Source: JACRDG01 sp963760985 (GTDB lineage Bacteria; Desulfobacterota; Desulfomonilia; Desulfomonilales; Desulfomonilaceae). Taken from it: DNA of 64,000 bases. The stretch spans positions 310,001 through 374,000 of the forward strand of contig CAVXFM010000010.1 in NCBI GenBank assembly GCA_963760985.1. Reading direction: 5' to 3'. Positions within the stretch are counted from its first letter, which is position 1, and each line of letters opens with the position of its first letter. Positions 53,250-62,571 of the stretch are shown here, piece after piece. The notes below the pieces were generated by a model. It had not been told where the DNA came from and did not search any database. It saw nothing but the letters and a program-made list of their open reading frames with translations. A program made the translations under genes and the position numbers.

Positions 53250-54761
53250 TCACTGAGCTTGGGCAAAGAAGCGGTTGTACGCGTTCAAATAGGCCCGAGC
53301 GCTCGCCTCGATCACATCCGGGCTCGTGCCGATACCTGAATACACCGTGTCCCCGATTTCGAGTCTGACCGTAGCCTCACCCAGAGCATCTTTTCCCATA
53401 GTCACCGCCTTGAGGTCATAGTCTTTGAGGATTCCTTGCTGGCCCACGATGCGGTCGATACACGCGAAGGCTGCATCGACCGGACCATTGCCCGGGGCCG
53501 CGTCCGTGAGTTCTTCACCCTCTCTTGCCAGCGTGACCGAAGCGAGCGGAACCATCGCGTTGCCGCTCATGATCTGGAGTCGGTGAAACGTGAATGTCTC
53601 GACCACCCTGTTGAGCTCGGTCTCCACGATCGTGGTGAGGTCCTCCCCGCGGATTTCCTTCTTGCGGTCAGCCACATTGAGGAAACGCGTGTGGACGCGC
53701 TCGAACTGGTCCTGATCCAGGGCATATCCCAGATCGCTCAATCGGTGACGCAGCGCGGCACGTCCCGATCTCGCGGTGAGGACGATCTTGTTCTCACGAA
53801 TGCCCACATCTTCCGGCTTCATGATTTCATAGGTGGTGCGGTCTTTGAGAATGCCGTCCTGGTGGATGCCTGACGAATGCGCGAACGCATTCGCACCGAC
53901 AATTGCCTTATTGGGCTGGACCGGAATGTTCATGAGCCGGCTCACCAACCGGCTGGTACGATAGATTTCTTGAGGCCGTATGTCCGTATGTGCGTCATAC
54001 GAAGCCTGCCGGGTTCTCAGGACCATCACGATCTCTTCCAGCGAGGCATTTCCGGCTCGCTCGCCCATGCCGTTTATGGTGCACTCCACCTGATCGGCTC
54101 CGTTGCGTATGGCTGCCATGCTGTTGGATACGGCCAGTCCGAGATCATTGTGACAGTGGACGCTCAAGGTTACGTGGTCCAGGGCCGGCACATGCTCTTT
54201 GAGCCGGCGAATAAGTTCCCCGAATTCCTCGGGCACCGCGTACCCCACCGTGTCCGGGATGTTGACCACTGTGGCTCCGGCATGGATGACCGCATCCACC
54301 ACGCGGCAGAGGTACGCGAAATCCGTGCGGGAAGCATCTTCCGTAGAGTACTCCACGTCCTCGCAATAGCGCTTTGCATAGCGGACTGCTTCCTCTGCCA
54401 TGTGCAGGGCACTCTCACGATCTCTCCCCAGCTTCTTTTCCAGATGCACATCCGACGAACCCAGGAACACGTGGATGCGCGGGCGCTCTGCAGCTCCGAC
54501 CGCCTCCCAGACCGCGTCGATGTCCTGTGCCACTGCGCGGGCGAGGCCCGCAATGACCGGACCTTTCACCTGTGCGGAAACGGCTTTGACCGCCTGAAGA
54601 TCTTCAGGAGACGAGCAGGGAAAACCTGCTTCAATCACGTCCACGCCCAATTTAGCCAATTGCAGGGCGATCTCGGTTTTCTCTTTCTTGTTGAGCTTCG
54701 CGCCGGGCACCTGTTCCCCATCTCTCAACGTGGTATCAAAGACATGGATCTTGCGACTCAT
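53250..54761 (-). CDS. leuA: 2-isopropylmalate synthase
   Basis: 503 residues from the ATG at 54761. It condenses acetyl-CoA with 2-oxoisovalerate, the first step of leucine synthesis. Motifs: VFDTTLRDGEQVPGAKL at the start, LSVHCHNDLGLAVSN with the metal-binding histidines, CTINGMGERAGNASLEE, and NAFAHSSGIHQDG. The C-terminal part is the leucine-binding regulatory domain (QQGILKDYDLKAVTMGKDALGEATVRL). The frame is open upstream; an ATG at 54866 has a stronger aaaggagg site and would add 35 residues, so translation may begin there. Regulation is by a leucine leader and attenuator (see 54915 and 54977). Confidence 0.95.
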   Translation of the reverse strand: MSRKIHVFDTTLRDGEQVPGAKLNKKEKTEIALQLAKLGVDVIEAGFPCSSPEDLQAVKAVSAQVKGPVIAGLARAVAQDIDAVWEAVGAAERPRIHVFLGSSDVHLEKKLGRDRESALHMAEEAVRYAKRYCEDVEYSTEDASRTDFAYLCRVVDAVIHAGATVVNIPDTVGYAVPEEFGELIRRLKEHVPALDHVTLSVHCHNDLGLAVSNSMAAIRNGADQVECTINGMGERAGNASLEEIVMVLRTRQASYDAHTDIRPQEIYRTSRLVSRLMNIPVQPNKAIVGANAFAHSSGIHQDGILKDRTTYEIMKPEDVGIRENKIVLTARSGRAALRHRLSDLGYALDQDQFERVHTRFLNVADRKKEIRGEDLTTIVETELNRVVETFTFHRLQIMSGNAMVPLASVTLAREGEELTDAAPGNGPVDAAFACIDRIVGQQGILKDYDLKAVTMGKDALGEATVRLEIGDTVYSGIGTSPDVIEASARAYLNAYNRFFAQAQ

Positions 54762-54914
54762 TTGATTCACCTTTCCTTTTTCTTTGAGAAGTTCAATGCG
54801 TATCAATTCCGATAGGTCAGAGTCCCCAGCGGCTTCAGATAAATCCGGCGGGCCAGCAAGCCCCATGTCCCTCACCTCCTTTCAGTTCCTCAGAATTCGG
54901 TCCACGTACACCCC

Positions 54915-54949
54915 AAAAAAAAAAGGCCATGGGAGGGATCCCATGGCCT
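54915..54949 (-). terminator. Attenuator terminator of leuA
   Basis: On the minus strand, a perfect 11-bp stem (aggccatggga / tcccatggcct) with a 4-base loop is followed by ten T residues. It lies between the leader peptide and leuA and would stop transcription when the leader is translated without delay. Confidence 0.9.
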
Positions 54950-54976
54950 TTGGTGTTCTTGCGTGATGGTAACTTC

Positions 54977-55075
54977 TTATGTCACTCGTTCAGGAAAGGC
55001 ATGAGGTCCCAACCCCTTGGCACACTGGCTAAGGAGGAGGAGAAGGAGAAGAAGGAGCAACAGGGACAACAACAT
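54977..55075 (-). CDS. leuL: leu operon leader peptide
   Basis: A 32-residue frame on the minus strand from ATG at 55075 to TAA at 54977. It reads M-L-L-S, then eleven leucines in a row, then SQCAKGLGPHAFPERVT; fourteen residues are leucine. The codons are mixed (TTG, CTG, CTC, CTT), so the run is selected at the amino-acid level rather than a simple DNA repeat. The stop lies 28 bases before the terminator hairpin. When leucyl-tRNA is scarce, ribosomes should stall here and let leuA be transcribed. The plus strand of this run reads as a purine-rich gga/gaa tract. Confidence 0.9.
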   Translation of the reverse strand: MLLSLLLLLLLLLLLSQCAKGLGPHAFPERVT

Positions 55076-55283
55076 GACCGATCCTTACGCTGAAGTTACT
55101 TATTGCACACTACCCCCGCTGCGTCCCGGAGTCAACAGGTTTTCCCACTTGATGCAAGCCAGTGGGCAAGCCTCTTCGGACACTTTTTCTTGCAGACCGC
55201 GAAAAGAATTTGACACGATCAGAAAATTAACTGATACTTCCCTTATTAAGGATGACTTAATTCTTCCCCTCGGATGCTCACAT

Positions 55284-55839
55284 ATGGCACTCGAAGCACA
55301 CATCGGTGGTCGCGTGAAAATGCACCGCCAGAGCAATCACCTGACCTTGAAGCAATTAGCCGAGAAGGTGGGCTGCACCGACGCGTACCTGTCCCAAATT
55401 GAGAACGGACGAGTCTCTCCCTCCATTGCCAACCTGAAAAAAATCGCGGGACGCGTTGCAGACCAAGATCGCGGATTTCTTTGTGGAATCCGAAAGCGAC
55501 GAACCTGTGGTGCTTAGGACGGACCAGCGGACCCTTATCACGTTGGATCGCTGGAATGCCCGCATCCAGTCCCTGGTGGTCAATCATAAGAACAAGCGGA
55601 TGCATCCCTTTTTCACGACCATCGCGCCCGGCGGAGGTTCTCACGGCCTGTACAGCCACGTGGGTGAGGAGTTCGGCATTGTGCTCAAGGGAGAGCTGGA
55701 GATCGATCTTGAAGGAACGATCCATTTGGTCAGGGAGAAGGAGAGCTTCTACTATAATTCCTCTCAACCGCATAGTTGGAGGAATCCAGGAGACGAAATG
55801 GCAGAAGTGGTATGGGTGATCAGCCCCCCCTCGTTTTAG
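55284..55839 (+). CDS. XRE-family regulator with C-terminal cupin domain (one frame break)
   Basis: About 185 residues after joining two frames near 55455; adding one G to the gcggga run gives KKIAGDALQTKIADFF. The N-terminal helix-turn-helix is GGRVKMHRQSNHLTLKQLAEKVGCTDAYLSQIENGRVSPSIANL. The C-terminal cupin_2 domain has MHPFFTTIAPGGGSHGLYSHVGEEFGIVLKGELEIDL. This architecture is common for regulators of amine, carboxylate and polyamine catabolism. ATG 55284 fits the family start; the frame is open further upstream. It precedes the TRAP transporter genes on the same strand and probably controls them. Confidence 0.87.
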
Positions 55840-56111
55840 CGCTGCGGATATGCGTGCGACCATGACCTTGCGGTCACCCTAAGGAATGACAGTGCCTTCC
55901 GTGGCACGGAGCGGTGTCCTGGATTCCGTGTGTGCCGCGTGAGTCGGAGATGTGGGGTACAGGGGAGGCAATGCTTGGTGAATGCTTTGGAAGGGGGCCC
56001 CAGGGAACACGCGTGTGCAAGAGGTCCCGAATGCGATGTAATGAGTTCCATAGCCTTTCAAAGGGTCATCCGCAAAATGCGGTTGGAAGATAACACGAAA
56101 GGAAGGACGCC

Positions 56112-57179
56112 ATGAGAAAAATCATTTGGCTGTTTTGTGCGCTCGCGGTTCTCAGCATCCCGTTCCTCTGGAGCGGATCGGCAAAGGCGGAGGGCGGCTC
56201 AAAGCTGCATCTCAAATTCAGCACCTGGCATCCTCCGGCAAGCCGGGAAGTCACCACGGTTTGGATTCCCATGTTGGAGGAACTCAAGAAACGAAGCAAC
56301 GGTCGCATCACGTACACCATGTATGCGGGCGGCGCGCTCGGCAAGGGTCCGGAACATTTCGATATCGTGAGGAAAGGCCTGTCTGACATGGGGTATTTCA
56401 CCGCCACGTGGACTCCTGGCCGTTTTCCTCTCACGGATGTGCTCTCGTTGGCAGCCTGGGTCGACGGAAAAGACTTGGCTACGTCGATTGGCAACAAAAT
56501 GGGTCACGCCATGCTGGACAAGGAATTCCCGGGCGTGAAAGTCCTCGAACTCAACGGATGCATTCAGGCTTTTCTGTGGACTACCAAGCCGGTCAAGACT
56601 CTCGCAGACCTGAAAGGTCTCAAGATCCGCTCCCCGGGCGGCATGCAAACGGCGTACATCAAGGCGCTCGGCGCTGAGCCTGTGTTCATGCCGTTGGGAG
56701 ACGTGTACATGGCTCTGGATACCGGCACCATCGACGGCCTGGTGACCTGTCCTCCCCTGGTTCTCGCTTTCAAGCTCTATGAAGTGGCGAAGTACGGGGT
56801 CAAGGCCACCTTCGGGTGCGTGTCCGAGGGCGTAGTCATGAACAAGAAGACGTGGGACAAGACTCCGCCGGATCTCCAGAAGATCATCATGGACGTGGTG
56901 GGAAACCCCTTTGCCACGACCCACGGCTTGGACAAGAAGACGTACGCGACGATGATGGATGACCTGAAGGCCAAGGGAGTGACCATCTACGATCTTCCCG
57001 ACGCTGAAGAAGTAAACTGGTTCAAGAAGTTCCAGGAGGCCACCCGACAATGGGCGGCTGAACTGGCGAAAAAGGGACTCCCTGCAAAAGAAGCAGTGCT
57101 CATGTACAACAAGATAGCCGAGCAGATGGGCACCAAGTGTGTCGCGGTTCCGCCTGAGTGGGTGGAAAAGAAGAAATAG
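56112..57179 (+). CDS. dctP: TRAP transporter substrate-binding protein (DctP family)
   Basis: 355 residues with a signal peptide (MRKIIWLFCALAVLSIPFLWSGSAKA). The periplasmic part has DctP features: LKFSTWHPPASREVTTVWIPMLEELKKRSNGRITYTMY, ADLKGLKIRSPGGMQTAYIKALGAEPVFMPLGDVYMALDTGTIDG. The Arg in IRSPG usually binds the carboxylate of the solute. The substrate is thus probably an organic acid. An aaaggaag site precedes the ATG. Directly followed by the DctQ and DctM genes. Confidence 0.95.
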   Translation: MRKIIWLFCALAVLSIPFLWSGSAKAEGGSKLHLKFSTWHPPASREVTTVWIPMLEELKKRSNGRITYTMYAGGALGKGPEHFDIVRKGLSDMGYFTATWTPGRFPLTDVLSLAAWVDGKDLATSIGNKMGHAMLDKEFPGVKVLELNGCIQAFLWTTKPVKTLADLKGLKIRSPGGMQTAYIKALGAEPVFMPLGDVYMALDTGTIDGLVTCPPLVLAFKLYEVAKYGVKATFGCVSEGVVMNKKTWDKTPPDLQKIIMDVVGNPFATTHGLDKKTYATMMDDLKAKGVTIYDLPDAEEVNWFKKFQEATRQWAAELAKKGLPAKEAVLMYNKIAEQMGTKCVAVPPEWVEKKK

Positions 57180-57226
57180 AAAGAGTGAAGAGTCAGGAAG
57201 CAGATCCGAAGGATCAGAGGTGGCCA

Positions 57227-57706
57227 ATGTTCGGCAAATTCAGGAATATTGTTCAGACGACCACACGCGTGCTGGGCTACGTGGGCATGGCCTTTATCGT
57301 TCCGATGATGCTCCTGACCTCGACGGATGCTGCGGGACGGGATCTCATTTCCCGTCCCGTCCGCGGGGCCTTTGAAGTGTCCAGTCTGATGCTTTCTATT
57401 TTTGTATTGCTCGGGTTGGCGTATGCGCAACAAATGAAGGATCACGTGCGAGTTACCATCCTGATCGACCGCCTTCCCGTGAAATTGAGCTGTGCCATCA
57501 CGATGTTCACCACGCTCTTGTGCATGTTCATCGTGGCAGCAATGGCCTGGCAGGGCGTGGTAGTTGCCTGTGAGTCGAGTTCCGTCACTGACATGCTGCG
57601 GATTCCGCAGTTCCCCTTCCGGCTGCTCGTGACATTGGGAGGAATTCTCCTGTTTCTCGAATTCCTGTTCGACCTGGTAGACGAAGCTCGGAGGTTTGCC
57701 GCATGA
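57227..57706 (+). CDS. dctQ: TRAP transporter small permease (DctQ family)
   Basis: 159 residues from the ATG at 57227 with four membrane segments (VLGYVGMAFIVPMMLLTSTDA, FEVSSLMLSIFVLLGLAYAQQ, LSCAITMFTTLLCMFIVAAMAW, LLVTLGGILLFLEFLFDLV). The frame extends upstream to a GTG at 57158 overlapping dctP, which is less likely. Its stop overlaps the dctM start by four bases. It holds the large permease in the transport complex. Confidence 0.92.
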   Translation: MFGKFRNIVQTTTRVLGYVGMAFIVPMMLLTSTDAAGRDLISRPVRGAFEVSSLMLSIFVLLGLAYAQQMKDHVRVTILIDRLPVKLSCAITMFTTLLCMFIVAAMAWQGVVVACESSSVTDMLRIPQFPFRLLVTLGGILLFLEFLFDLVDEARRFAA

Positions 57707-59016
57707 GCGTAGATCCGATCCTTGTGGGCATCCTTGGCTCGCTGGGCGTATTCCTCCTGATCTTTCTCGGTATGCCCATCGCTTTTGCCATGATGTTCGT
57801 GGGCTTCGCGGGGATCAGCGTCCTGTCCTCGATTGATGCTGCGTTACCGGTCACCGCGAGCACCATGTGGGAGGTAGCCTCGTTCTACCCATATACCGTT
57901 ATTCCTCTGTTTGTGATTATGGGGTCATTCGCAGGAAGCTCCGGAATGACCACGGAACTGTATTCTTCTTTTGAAAAATGGACACGCCGCGTACCAGGCG
58001 GCCTCGCGGTAGCTACCATTGGAGCCTGCGGAGCCTTTGCGGCAGTTTCCGGGTCATCGGTTGCCACTGCTGCCACGATGGGAACCGTGGCTCTCCCCGA
58101 AATGGAGCGGTACAAGTACGACCCTCGGCTCTCCACAGGGAGTGTAGCTGCGGGTGGCACGCTCGGCTTCTTGATCCCTCCAAGCATCGGATTCGTGGTG
58201 TATGGGATGCTGACCGAGCAATCTATAGGGAAGCTGCTCATCTCGGGTATTTTCCCCGGCATCCTCCTCATGCTGTCCTATGCGTTGGTCGTGGTCATAT
58301 GGGTGAAAGTGCAACCCCAGGCAGCGCCCATGATCAGCGAACAGGTGAGCTGGAGAGACAAGATCACCGCGGTGAAAGGCGTGAAAGAACCGCTGTTCAT
58401 CTTCCTGTTCGTCATAGGGGGAATTTACGCGGGATTGTTCACCCCGGATGAAGCCGCTGCAGTGGGGGCCACCACTCTCTTGCTGGTAGCTTTTCTCAAG
58501 CGCAAGCTCACCTGGCCGGCTCTCTTCAAGGCAATGACCGAGTCTCTGCGGATTTCTACCATGGTCCTGATGCTGGTTGCCGGGGCCAATGTGTTCAGCT
58601 ACTTTATGGCTCTGTCCACGATTCCTGTACAGGCAGCAAACTGGGTAACCGCTCTCAAGGTTTCGCCGTACGTCATTCTTACGATGATCCTGGTGATTTA
58701 CCTGTTGTTGGGGTGCTTCCTGGATGCCATATCCATGATGGTGCTGACCCTGCCTGTGGTGTTTCCCATTGTCCTGGCACTCCATTTCGATCCCTTGTGG
58801 TTCGGAGTTGTGGCAGTGCTGATGATGGAAGCGGGCTTGATCACGCCGCCCATGGGGCTCAATCTCTTTACCGTGGCAGGGGTAGCCAGAGGAATCAGTC
58901 TCGAGACCATCATAAAGGGCGCAACACCGTTTCTGTTGGCCATCATCGTGGTGGCGATCCTGCTGACCGCGTTCCCCCAGATCGCCCTATTCTTGCCGCG
59001 CATGATGAAGGGGTGA
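57703..59016 (+). CDS. dctM: TRAP transporter large permease (DctM family)
   Basis: 437 residues, about twelve hydrophobic segments. DctM features: FLGMPIAFAMMFVGFAGI, GACGAFAAVSGSSVATAATMGTVALPEM, GGTLGFLIPPSIGFVVYGMLTEQSIGKLL, and the C-terminal MMEAGLITPPMGLNLFTVAGVA. It moves the solute with sodium ions. The transcript probably ends or pauses at the hairpin in the repeat 100 bases downstream. Confidence 0.95.
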   Translation: MSVDPILVGILGSLGVFLLIFLGMPIAFAMMFVGFAGISVLSSIDAALPVTASTMWEVASFYPYTVIPLFVIMGSFAGSSGMTTELYSSFEKWTRRVPGGLAVATIGACGAFAAVSGSSVATAATMGTVALPEMERYKYDPRLSTGSVAAGGTLGFLIPPSIGFVVYGMLTEQSIGKLLISGIFPGILLMLSYALVVVIWVKVQPQAAPMISEQVSWRDKITAVKGVKEPLFIFLFVIGGIYAGLFTPDEAAAVGATTLLLVAFLKRKLTWPALFKAMTESLRISTMVLMLVAGANVFSYFMALSTIPVQAANWVTALKVSPYVILTMILVIYLLLGCFLDAISMMVLTLPVVFPIVLALHFDPLWFGVVAVLMMEAGLITPPMGLNLFTVAGVARGISLETIIKGATPFLLAIIVVAILLTAFPQIALFLPRMMKG

Positions 59017-59036
59017 ACTCCCATGACCTGGAGTGT

Positions 59037-59176
59037 CACAACGAACCATGAAAATGGCACCCTGTCCAGCGTCCGGCGGGAGCTGGCAAGTGCCTGAAGT
59101 CCTTGGGGATGGGGGTTTGGGGGAAGGCCCTTCTTTCAAGAAGGGCCTTCCCCCAAAAATGCATTTTCATAGGAAC
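59037..59176 (+). repeat. Dispersed repeat with hairpin (family B, copy 2), probable terminator after dctM
   Basis: Same element as 34404-34542. Inner ends are atgaaaatg (59048) and cattttcat (59162). The central hairpin is a perfect 17-bp stem (59119-59135 with 59138-59154), followed by aaaaat on the plus strand. It could stop dctM transcription or protect the mRNA end. Confidence 0.75.
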
Positions 59177-59245
59177 ACGCAGAACAGCATTAGGGCGATT
59201 CCCTCCCCGCGGGAACACCCGGAAAGAGACCGGGGAGCACGGCTT

Positions 59246-59389
59246 ATACCGATTCGTTTGCAAACGAGTAAGACGGCAGGGCTGGAGCTCTCCCGAGCGA
59301 AGTGATGAGACGGCTCCGCGTAGTCCGTAGCCAAGGGGATACCCAGCCTGAAAGTAGGGCAAGTTGTACGGAAAGAAGCGAATCCGTAT
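59246..59389. repeat. MITE-like repeat, full copy in reverse (family A)
   Basis: 144 bases with 10-base inverted ends (ataccgattc at 59246, gaatccgtat at 59380, one mismatch). Its reverse complement aligns with 7058-7201 over its whole length. It lies 70 bases after a family B repeat, so this gap has collected two elements. Confidence 0.7.
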
Positions 59390-59497
59390 CACACGATCTA
59401 GGCATTCTTGATAAGATGAGTATTGATCTGTGCCTAGCCGGTTACGATCAATTCAATACGTGAAAAATCCGCGCCATTGAGAAGGAGATGCAGTCGA

Positions 59498-60979
59498 ATG
59501 GCCTTATTACCGGAAGTCAAATCCAACTACGGAAAATTGAAACTACTGATTGGAGGCGAGTGGGTCGATTCCACCTCGACCCAGGTTCATGAAACCGTTA
59601 ACCCAGCCACAGGCGCGGTCATCGCTCAGTATCCCACCGCCACCAAAGCGGAAGCACGCGCAGCAGTGGAAGCAGCACAGCAGGGCTTCCAAGCCGTCAG
59701 GAGCATCCCTTTGCGCGAGCGCGCGAAGATGCTCTTTGACATGCGCCAGCGGTTCGAGGAACATTTTGACGAGCTTACACGCGTCCTCACCCAGGATCAC
59801 GGCAGGACCATCAAGGAGTCAATCGGCTCGGTGCGCCGCGTCATAGAAAACATTGAGTCTGCATGCTCTGCAGCGTACGGACTGGCTGCCCGCAATGAGC
59901 ATCTTGACGACCTGGCCAACGGAATCGACATGTGGCTCACGTGGGAACCGGTGGGAGCCTTTCTCATCGTCACACCGGGCAACATTCCCATGCATGCGTG
60001 GTCTTCTTTTGTGCCGTACGCACTCGCAGCAGGTTGCTCGGTGGTGGTCAGCCCCAGCCGACAGGATCCTGTGGCAGCGGAGTATGTTTGCCGCGCCGCA
60101 CTGGAAGCCGGTTGGCCCAAGGGCGCGATCAACTTGATCCACGGGGGACGGGAAATCAATAAATACATTTTGGAGCAGCCGGAAATCCAGGGGCTCGGCT
60201 TCATCGGCTCCACCCAGGCCGGTTGGGACCTCTTCAAGCAATGCGGCGATCTTGGCAAGAATTGTTCCATCAATGGCAACGGTAAGAATAGCGTGGTCAT
60301 CATGCCAGACGCGGACGTGAAGACCATCATTCCTTACGTGCGCCAGGGTTGCTTCGGCATGACCGGCCAGCGATGCCTCGGCTCGGATAACGTGATGGTC
60401 GTGGGCGGAATCTACGATGAATTCAAGCAGAGGCTCTCGGACATGGCCGGCTCGATCAAGCTGGGGTACGGCCTGGATCAAGCCACAGACATGGGCCCGT
60501 ATTGCTCTGCAGGGGGCCGCGACAAGGTGGCTGCATGGGTAGAGCGAGGCTTGGCTGCAGGCGCGACCATGGTGCGTGACGGCCGGATTCCTTCAGGCCA
60601 AGGGGGCAAAGGCTTCTTCATGGGCCCCACGGTCATCGAGAACGTCAACCCGGACATGGACATTGCCAAAGAAGAGGCGTTCGGCGCGGTGGCTTCCCTG
60701 ATTCGTGTGGGGAGCCTGGAAGAAGCCATTCATCTGATCAACACGAAGACGGATTTGGGCCATTCCGCGTGCATCATGACAGAAAGCGGTCGCAACGCGC
60801 GTAAGTTTGCGCGGGAAGTCGTGGTGGGCAATGTGGGCATCAACGTGGGGGTGCCGCAGCCCTATGCATTTTTTCCTTTGGGATCCAAGCGCAAGTCTTT
60901 TTTCGGCGGAGCCAAGAGCCGGATGGCTTCCATGAGAATGTTCCTGGACGAGAAAACCGTGACGGCCCGGTGGGTATAA
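59498..60979 (+). CDS. Aldehyde dehydrogenase, methylmalonate-semialdehyde dehydrogenase-like
   Basis: 493 residues from the ATG at 59498 with a gaaggag site. It oxidises an aldehyde with NAD(P)+, possibly making an acyl-CoA. Features: IGGEWVDSTSTQVHETVNPATG at the start, WEPVGAFLIVTPGNIPMHAWSSFVPYALAAGCSVVVSPS, and the catalytic Cys in GMTGQRCLGSDNVMVVG near residue 285, a form seen in the MmsA subgroup. MmsA enzymes are CoA-acylating and lack the general-base Glu; here the matching stretch is NGNGKNSVVI without it. The TRAP genes upstream and the Mo hydroxylase downstream suggest one catabolic pathway. Confidence 0.9.
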   Translation: MALLPEVKSNYGKLKLLIGGEWVDSTSTQVHETVNPATGAVIAQYPTATKAEARAAVEAAQQGFQAVRSIPLRERAKMLFDMRQRFEEHFDELTRVLTQDHGRTIKESIGSVRRVIENIESACSAAYGLAARNEHLDDLANGIDMWLTWEPVGAFLIVTPGNIPMHAWSSFVPYALAAGCSVVVSPSRQDPVAAEYVCRAALEAGWPKGAINLIHGGREINKYILEQPEIQGLGFIGSTQAGWDLFKQCGDLGKNCSINGNGKNSVVIMPDADVKTIIPYVRQGCFGMTGQRCLGSDNVMVVGGIYDEFKQRLSDMAGSIKLGYGLDQATDMGPYCSAGGRDKVAAWVERGLAAGATMVRDGRIPSGQGGKGFFMGPTVIENVNPDMDIAKEEAFGAVASLIRVGSLEEAIHLINTKTDLGHSACIMTESGRNARKFAREVVVGNVGINVGVPQPYAFFPLGSKRKSFFGGAKSRMASMRMFLDEKTVTARWV

Positions 60980-61213
60980 TGTGTACAGGAGAGACTGCGC
61001 CGCACGGGACGGGCTCCTAAACGAGATTCTCAAGACGGATCGCTTTGTTGCGAGAGACGCCAGGGGAGCCTGTAGTTGATGTATGAGTGGTAAGGCTCAT
61101 GCGGCACTGGAGCGGAGTCTCTCCATGAGCCGATCGGTCGCGCTCCGGAATTTTCCGGATCGTGGCACGTGCAAGAACCGACGCGGTCATTGATACGCGC
61201 GAAAGGTGACGCG

Positions 61214-61711
61214 GTGAAGATAACGTTTCAACTCAATGGCAAGACGGTTTCGCTCGAAGTCAGGGCCTCTGATTCGGCTCTGTCGGTGCTCAGAGATCAG
61301 CTGGGGCTCACTGGAACCAAAGAAGGATGCGGAATCGGTGAATGTGGGGCATGCACTATTGTGGTCAACGGGTTGGCAATTGACTCGTGTCTCATGCTCG
61401 CGGGCCAATTGGACGGCAGAAACGTGGAGACCGTAGAAGGACTGGGGACCGGTGAGTCCTTGCATCCGCTTCAGGAGAAATTTCTCTCCCACGGGGCGGT
61501 CCAGTGCGGTTTTTGCACTCCAGGAATACTCATGTCGACAAAAGCGTTGCTGGACAAGAATCCTGGTCCTCAACGCAAGGACATTGTGGAAGCGCTTTCG
61601 GGAAATCTCTGCCGTTGCACCGGGTACGCGCAGATCGTGGAAGCAGTGGAAGATGCTACCCTCGACGCGAGGCCATGCCGCTCAGGTAAACCGGGGAAAC
61701 GGGAGCCATGA
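61214..61711 (+). CDS. Molybdenum hydroxylase small [2Fe-2S] subunit
   Basis: 165 residues from the GTG at 61214 (aaggtg site). Two [2Fe-2S] clusters: CGIGECGACTIVVNG near residue 40 and CGFC with CRCTGY near 100-140. This is the CoxS/XdhC-type subunit, as in carbon monoxide, nicotinate or 4-hydroxybenzoyl-CoA enzymes. It passes electrons from the Mo site to the FAD subunit. The stop overlaps the next start by four bases. Confidence 0.92.
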   Translation: MKITFQLNGKTVSLEVRASDSALSVLRDQLGLTGTKEGCGIGECGACTIVVNGLAIDSCLMLAGQLDGRNVETVEGLGTGESLHPLQEKFLSHGAVQCGFCTPGILMSTKALLDKNPGPQRKDIVEALSGNLCRCTGYAQIVEAVEDATLDARPCRSGKPGKREP

Positions 61712-62571
61712 GATCTCAATTCGCCTACTTTCGCCCCGAGTCTTTGCCTGAGGCCTTGGAATTCCTCGCGCGACACGGTTCCCGCGCATCGGTGATTGCG
61801 GGAGGAACGGACCTGATGATCAGCATCAGGGACGGCAGTATGAAGAGCGATCATGTCATGGACGTGTCGCGGCTGGAGGAATTGCGCGCCATAACCCTCA
61901 CTGAGGAAGCCCTGTTCGTGGGCGCTGCGGTCACGTACACGGAATTGGTCGCCAGTGAAGTGGTGGCGAAGAATGCTCCTGTGTTGGCTCTGGCAGCCCG
62001 GCAGGTGGGGAGCCTCCAGATTCGTAATGTGGGCACTTTGGGCGGGAACGTGGCCCATGCCTCACCTGCCGCGGACAGCGTGCCGGCAATGGTGGCGCAT
62101 GACGGCTGCGCGATGATTCAAAGCGCTTCAGGAAATCGGGTTGAGCCTTTGGACGGCTTCATTTCAGGTCCGTATGCGACGAATCTGCAATCTGACGAAC
62201 TCATCATCGGATTCCTTCTGAAGCCGCTGCCGGATTATCGGTACGAATTCCAGCGGGTGGCAAGGCGCCGGGCGCTGTCAGTGGCTCGTATCAACGCGGC
62301 TGCGGTGGCAAGGACGGACAAGGACGGAGCAGGTACGGACGTGAGACTGTCCGTGGGTTCCATCATGCCTCGTCCCTGCAGGATGACCGCGGCGGAAAAT
62401 CACTTGAAGGCTGCGGTCCCCGAGACAGGGGTGATCCGTGAAGCTGCGGAGATCGTTTCCCAGGAGATGATACGGCAGAGTGGAATTCGCGCTTCAACCG
62501 AGTACAAGCAGCCCGCTGTGGAGGGGCTGGTGGTAAAAGTCCTTTCGCGAGTGCTTTTGTCCCATGAATGA
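61708..62571 (+). CDS. Molybdenum hydroxylase FAD-binding medium subunit
   Basis: 287 residues. FAD-binding motifs ASVIAGGTDLMISIRDG near residue 30 and QIRNVGTLGGNVAHASPAADSVPAMVAHDG near 105 are those of CoxM/XdhB-type subunits. The C-terminal CO-dehydrogenase flavoprotein domain is present (LPDYRYEFQRVARRRALSVARINAAAV). No extra cluster-binding insert as in HbaD/HcrB was seen. Overlaps both neighbours by a few bases, so the three subunits are made together. Confidence 0.92.
   Translation: MRSQFAYFRPESLPEALEFLARHGSRASVIAGGTDLMISIRDGSMKSDHVMDVSRLEELRAITLTEEALFVGAAVTYTELVASEVVAKNAPVLALAARQVGSLQIRNVGTLGGNVAHASPAADSVPAMVAHDGCAMIQSASGNRVEPLDGFISGPYATNLQSDELIIGFLLKPLPDYRYEFQRVARRRALSVARINAAAVARTDKDGAGTDVRLSVGSIMPRPCRMTAAENHLKAAVPETGVIREAAEIVSQEMIRQSGIRASTEYKQPAVEGLVVKVLSRVLLSHE

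Noticed and set aside
55017..55283. Arg-rich N-terminus (run of R residues) of the XRE-cupin gene
   Set aside because: This is the antisense of the leucine codon run in the leader peptide; the family start is at 55284.
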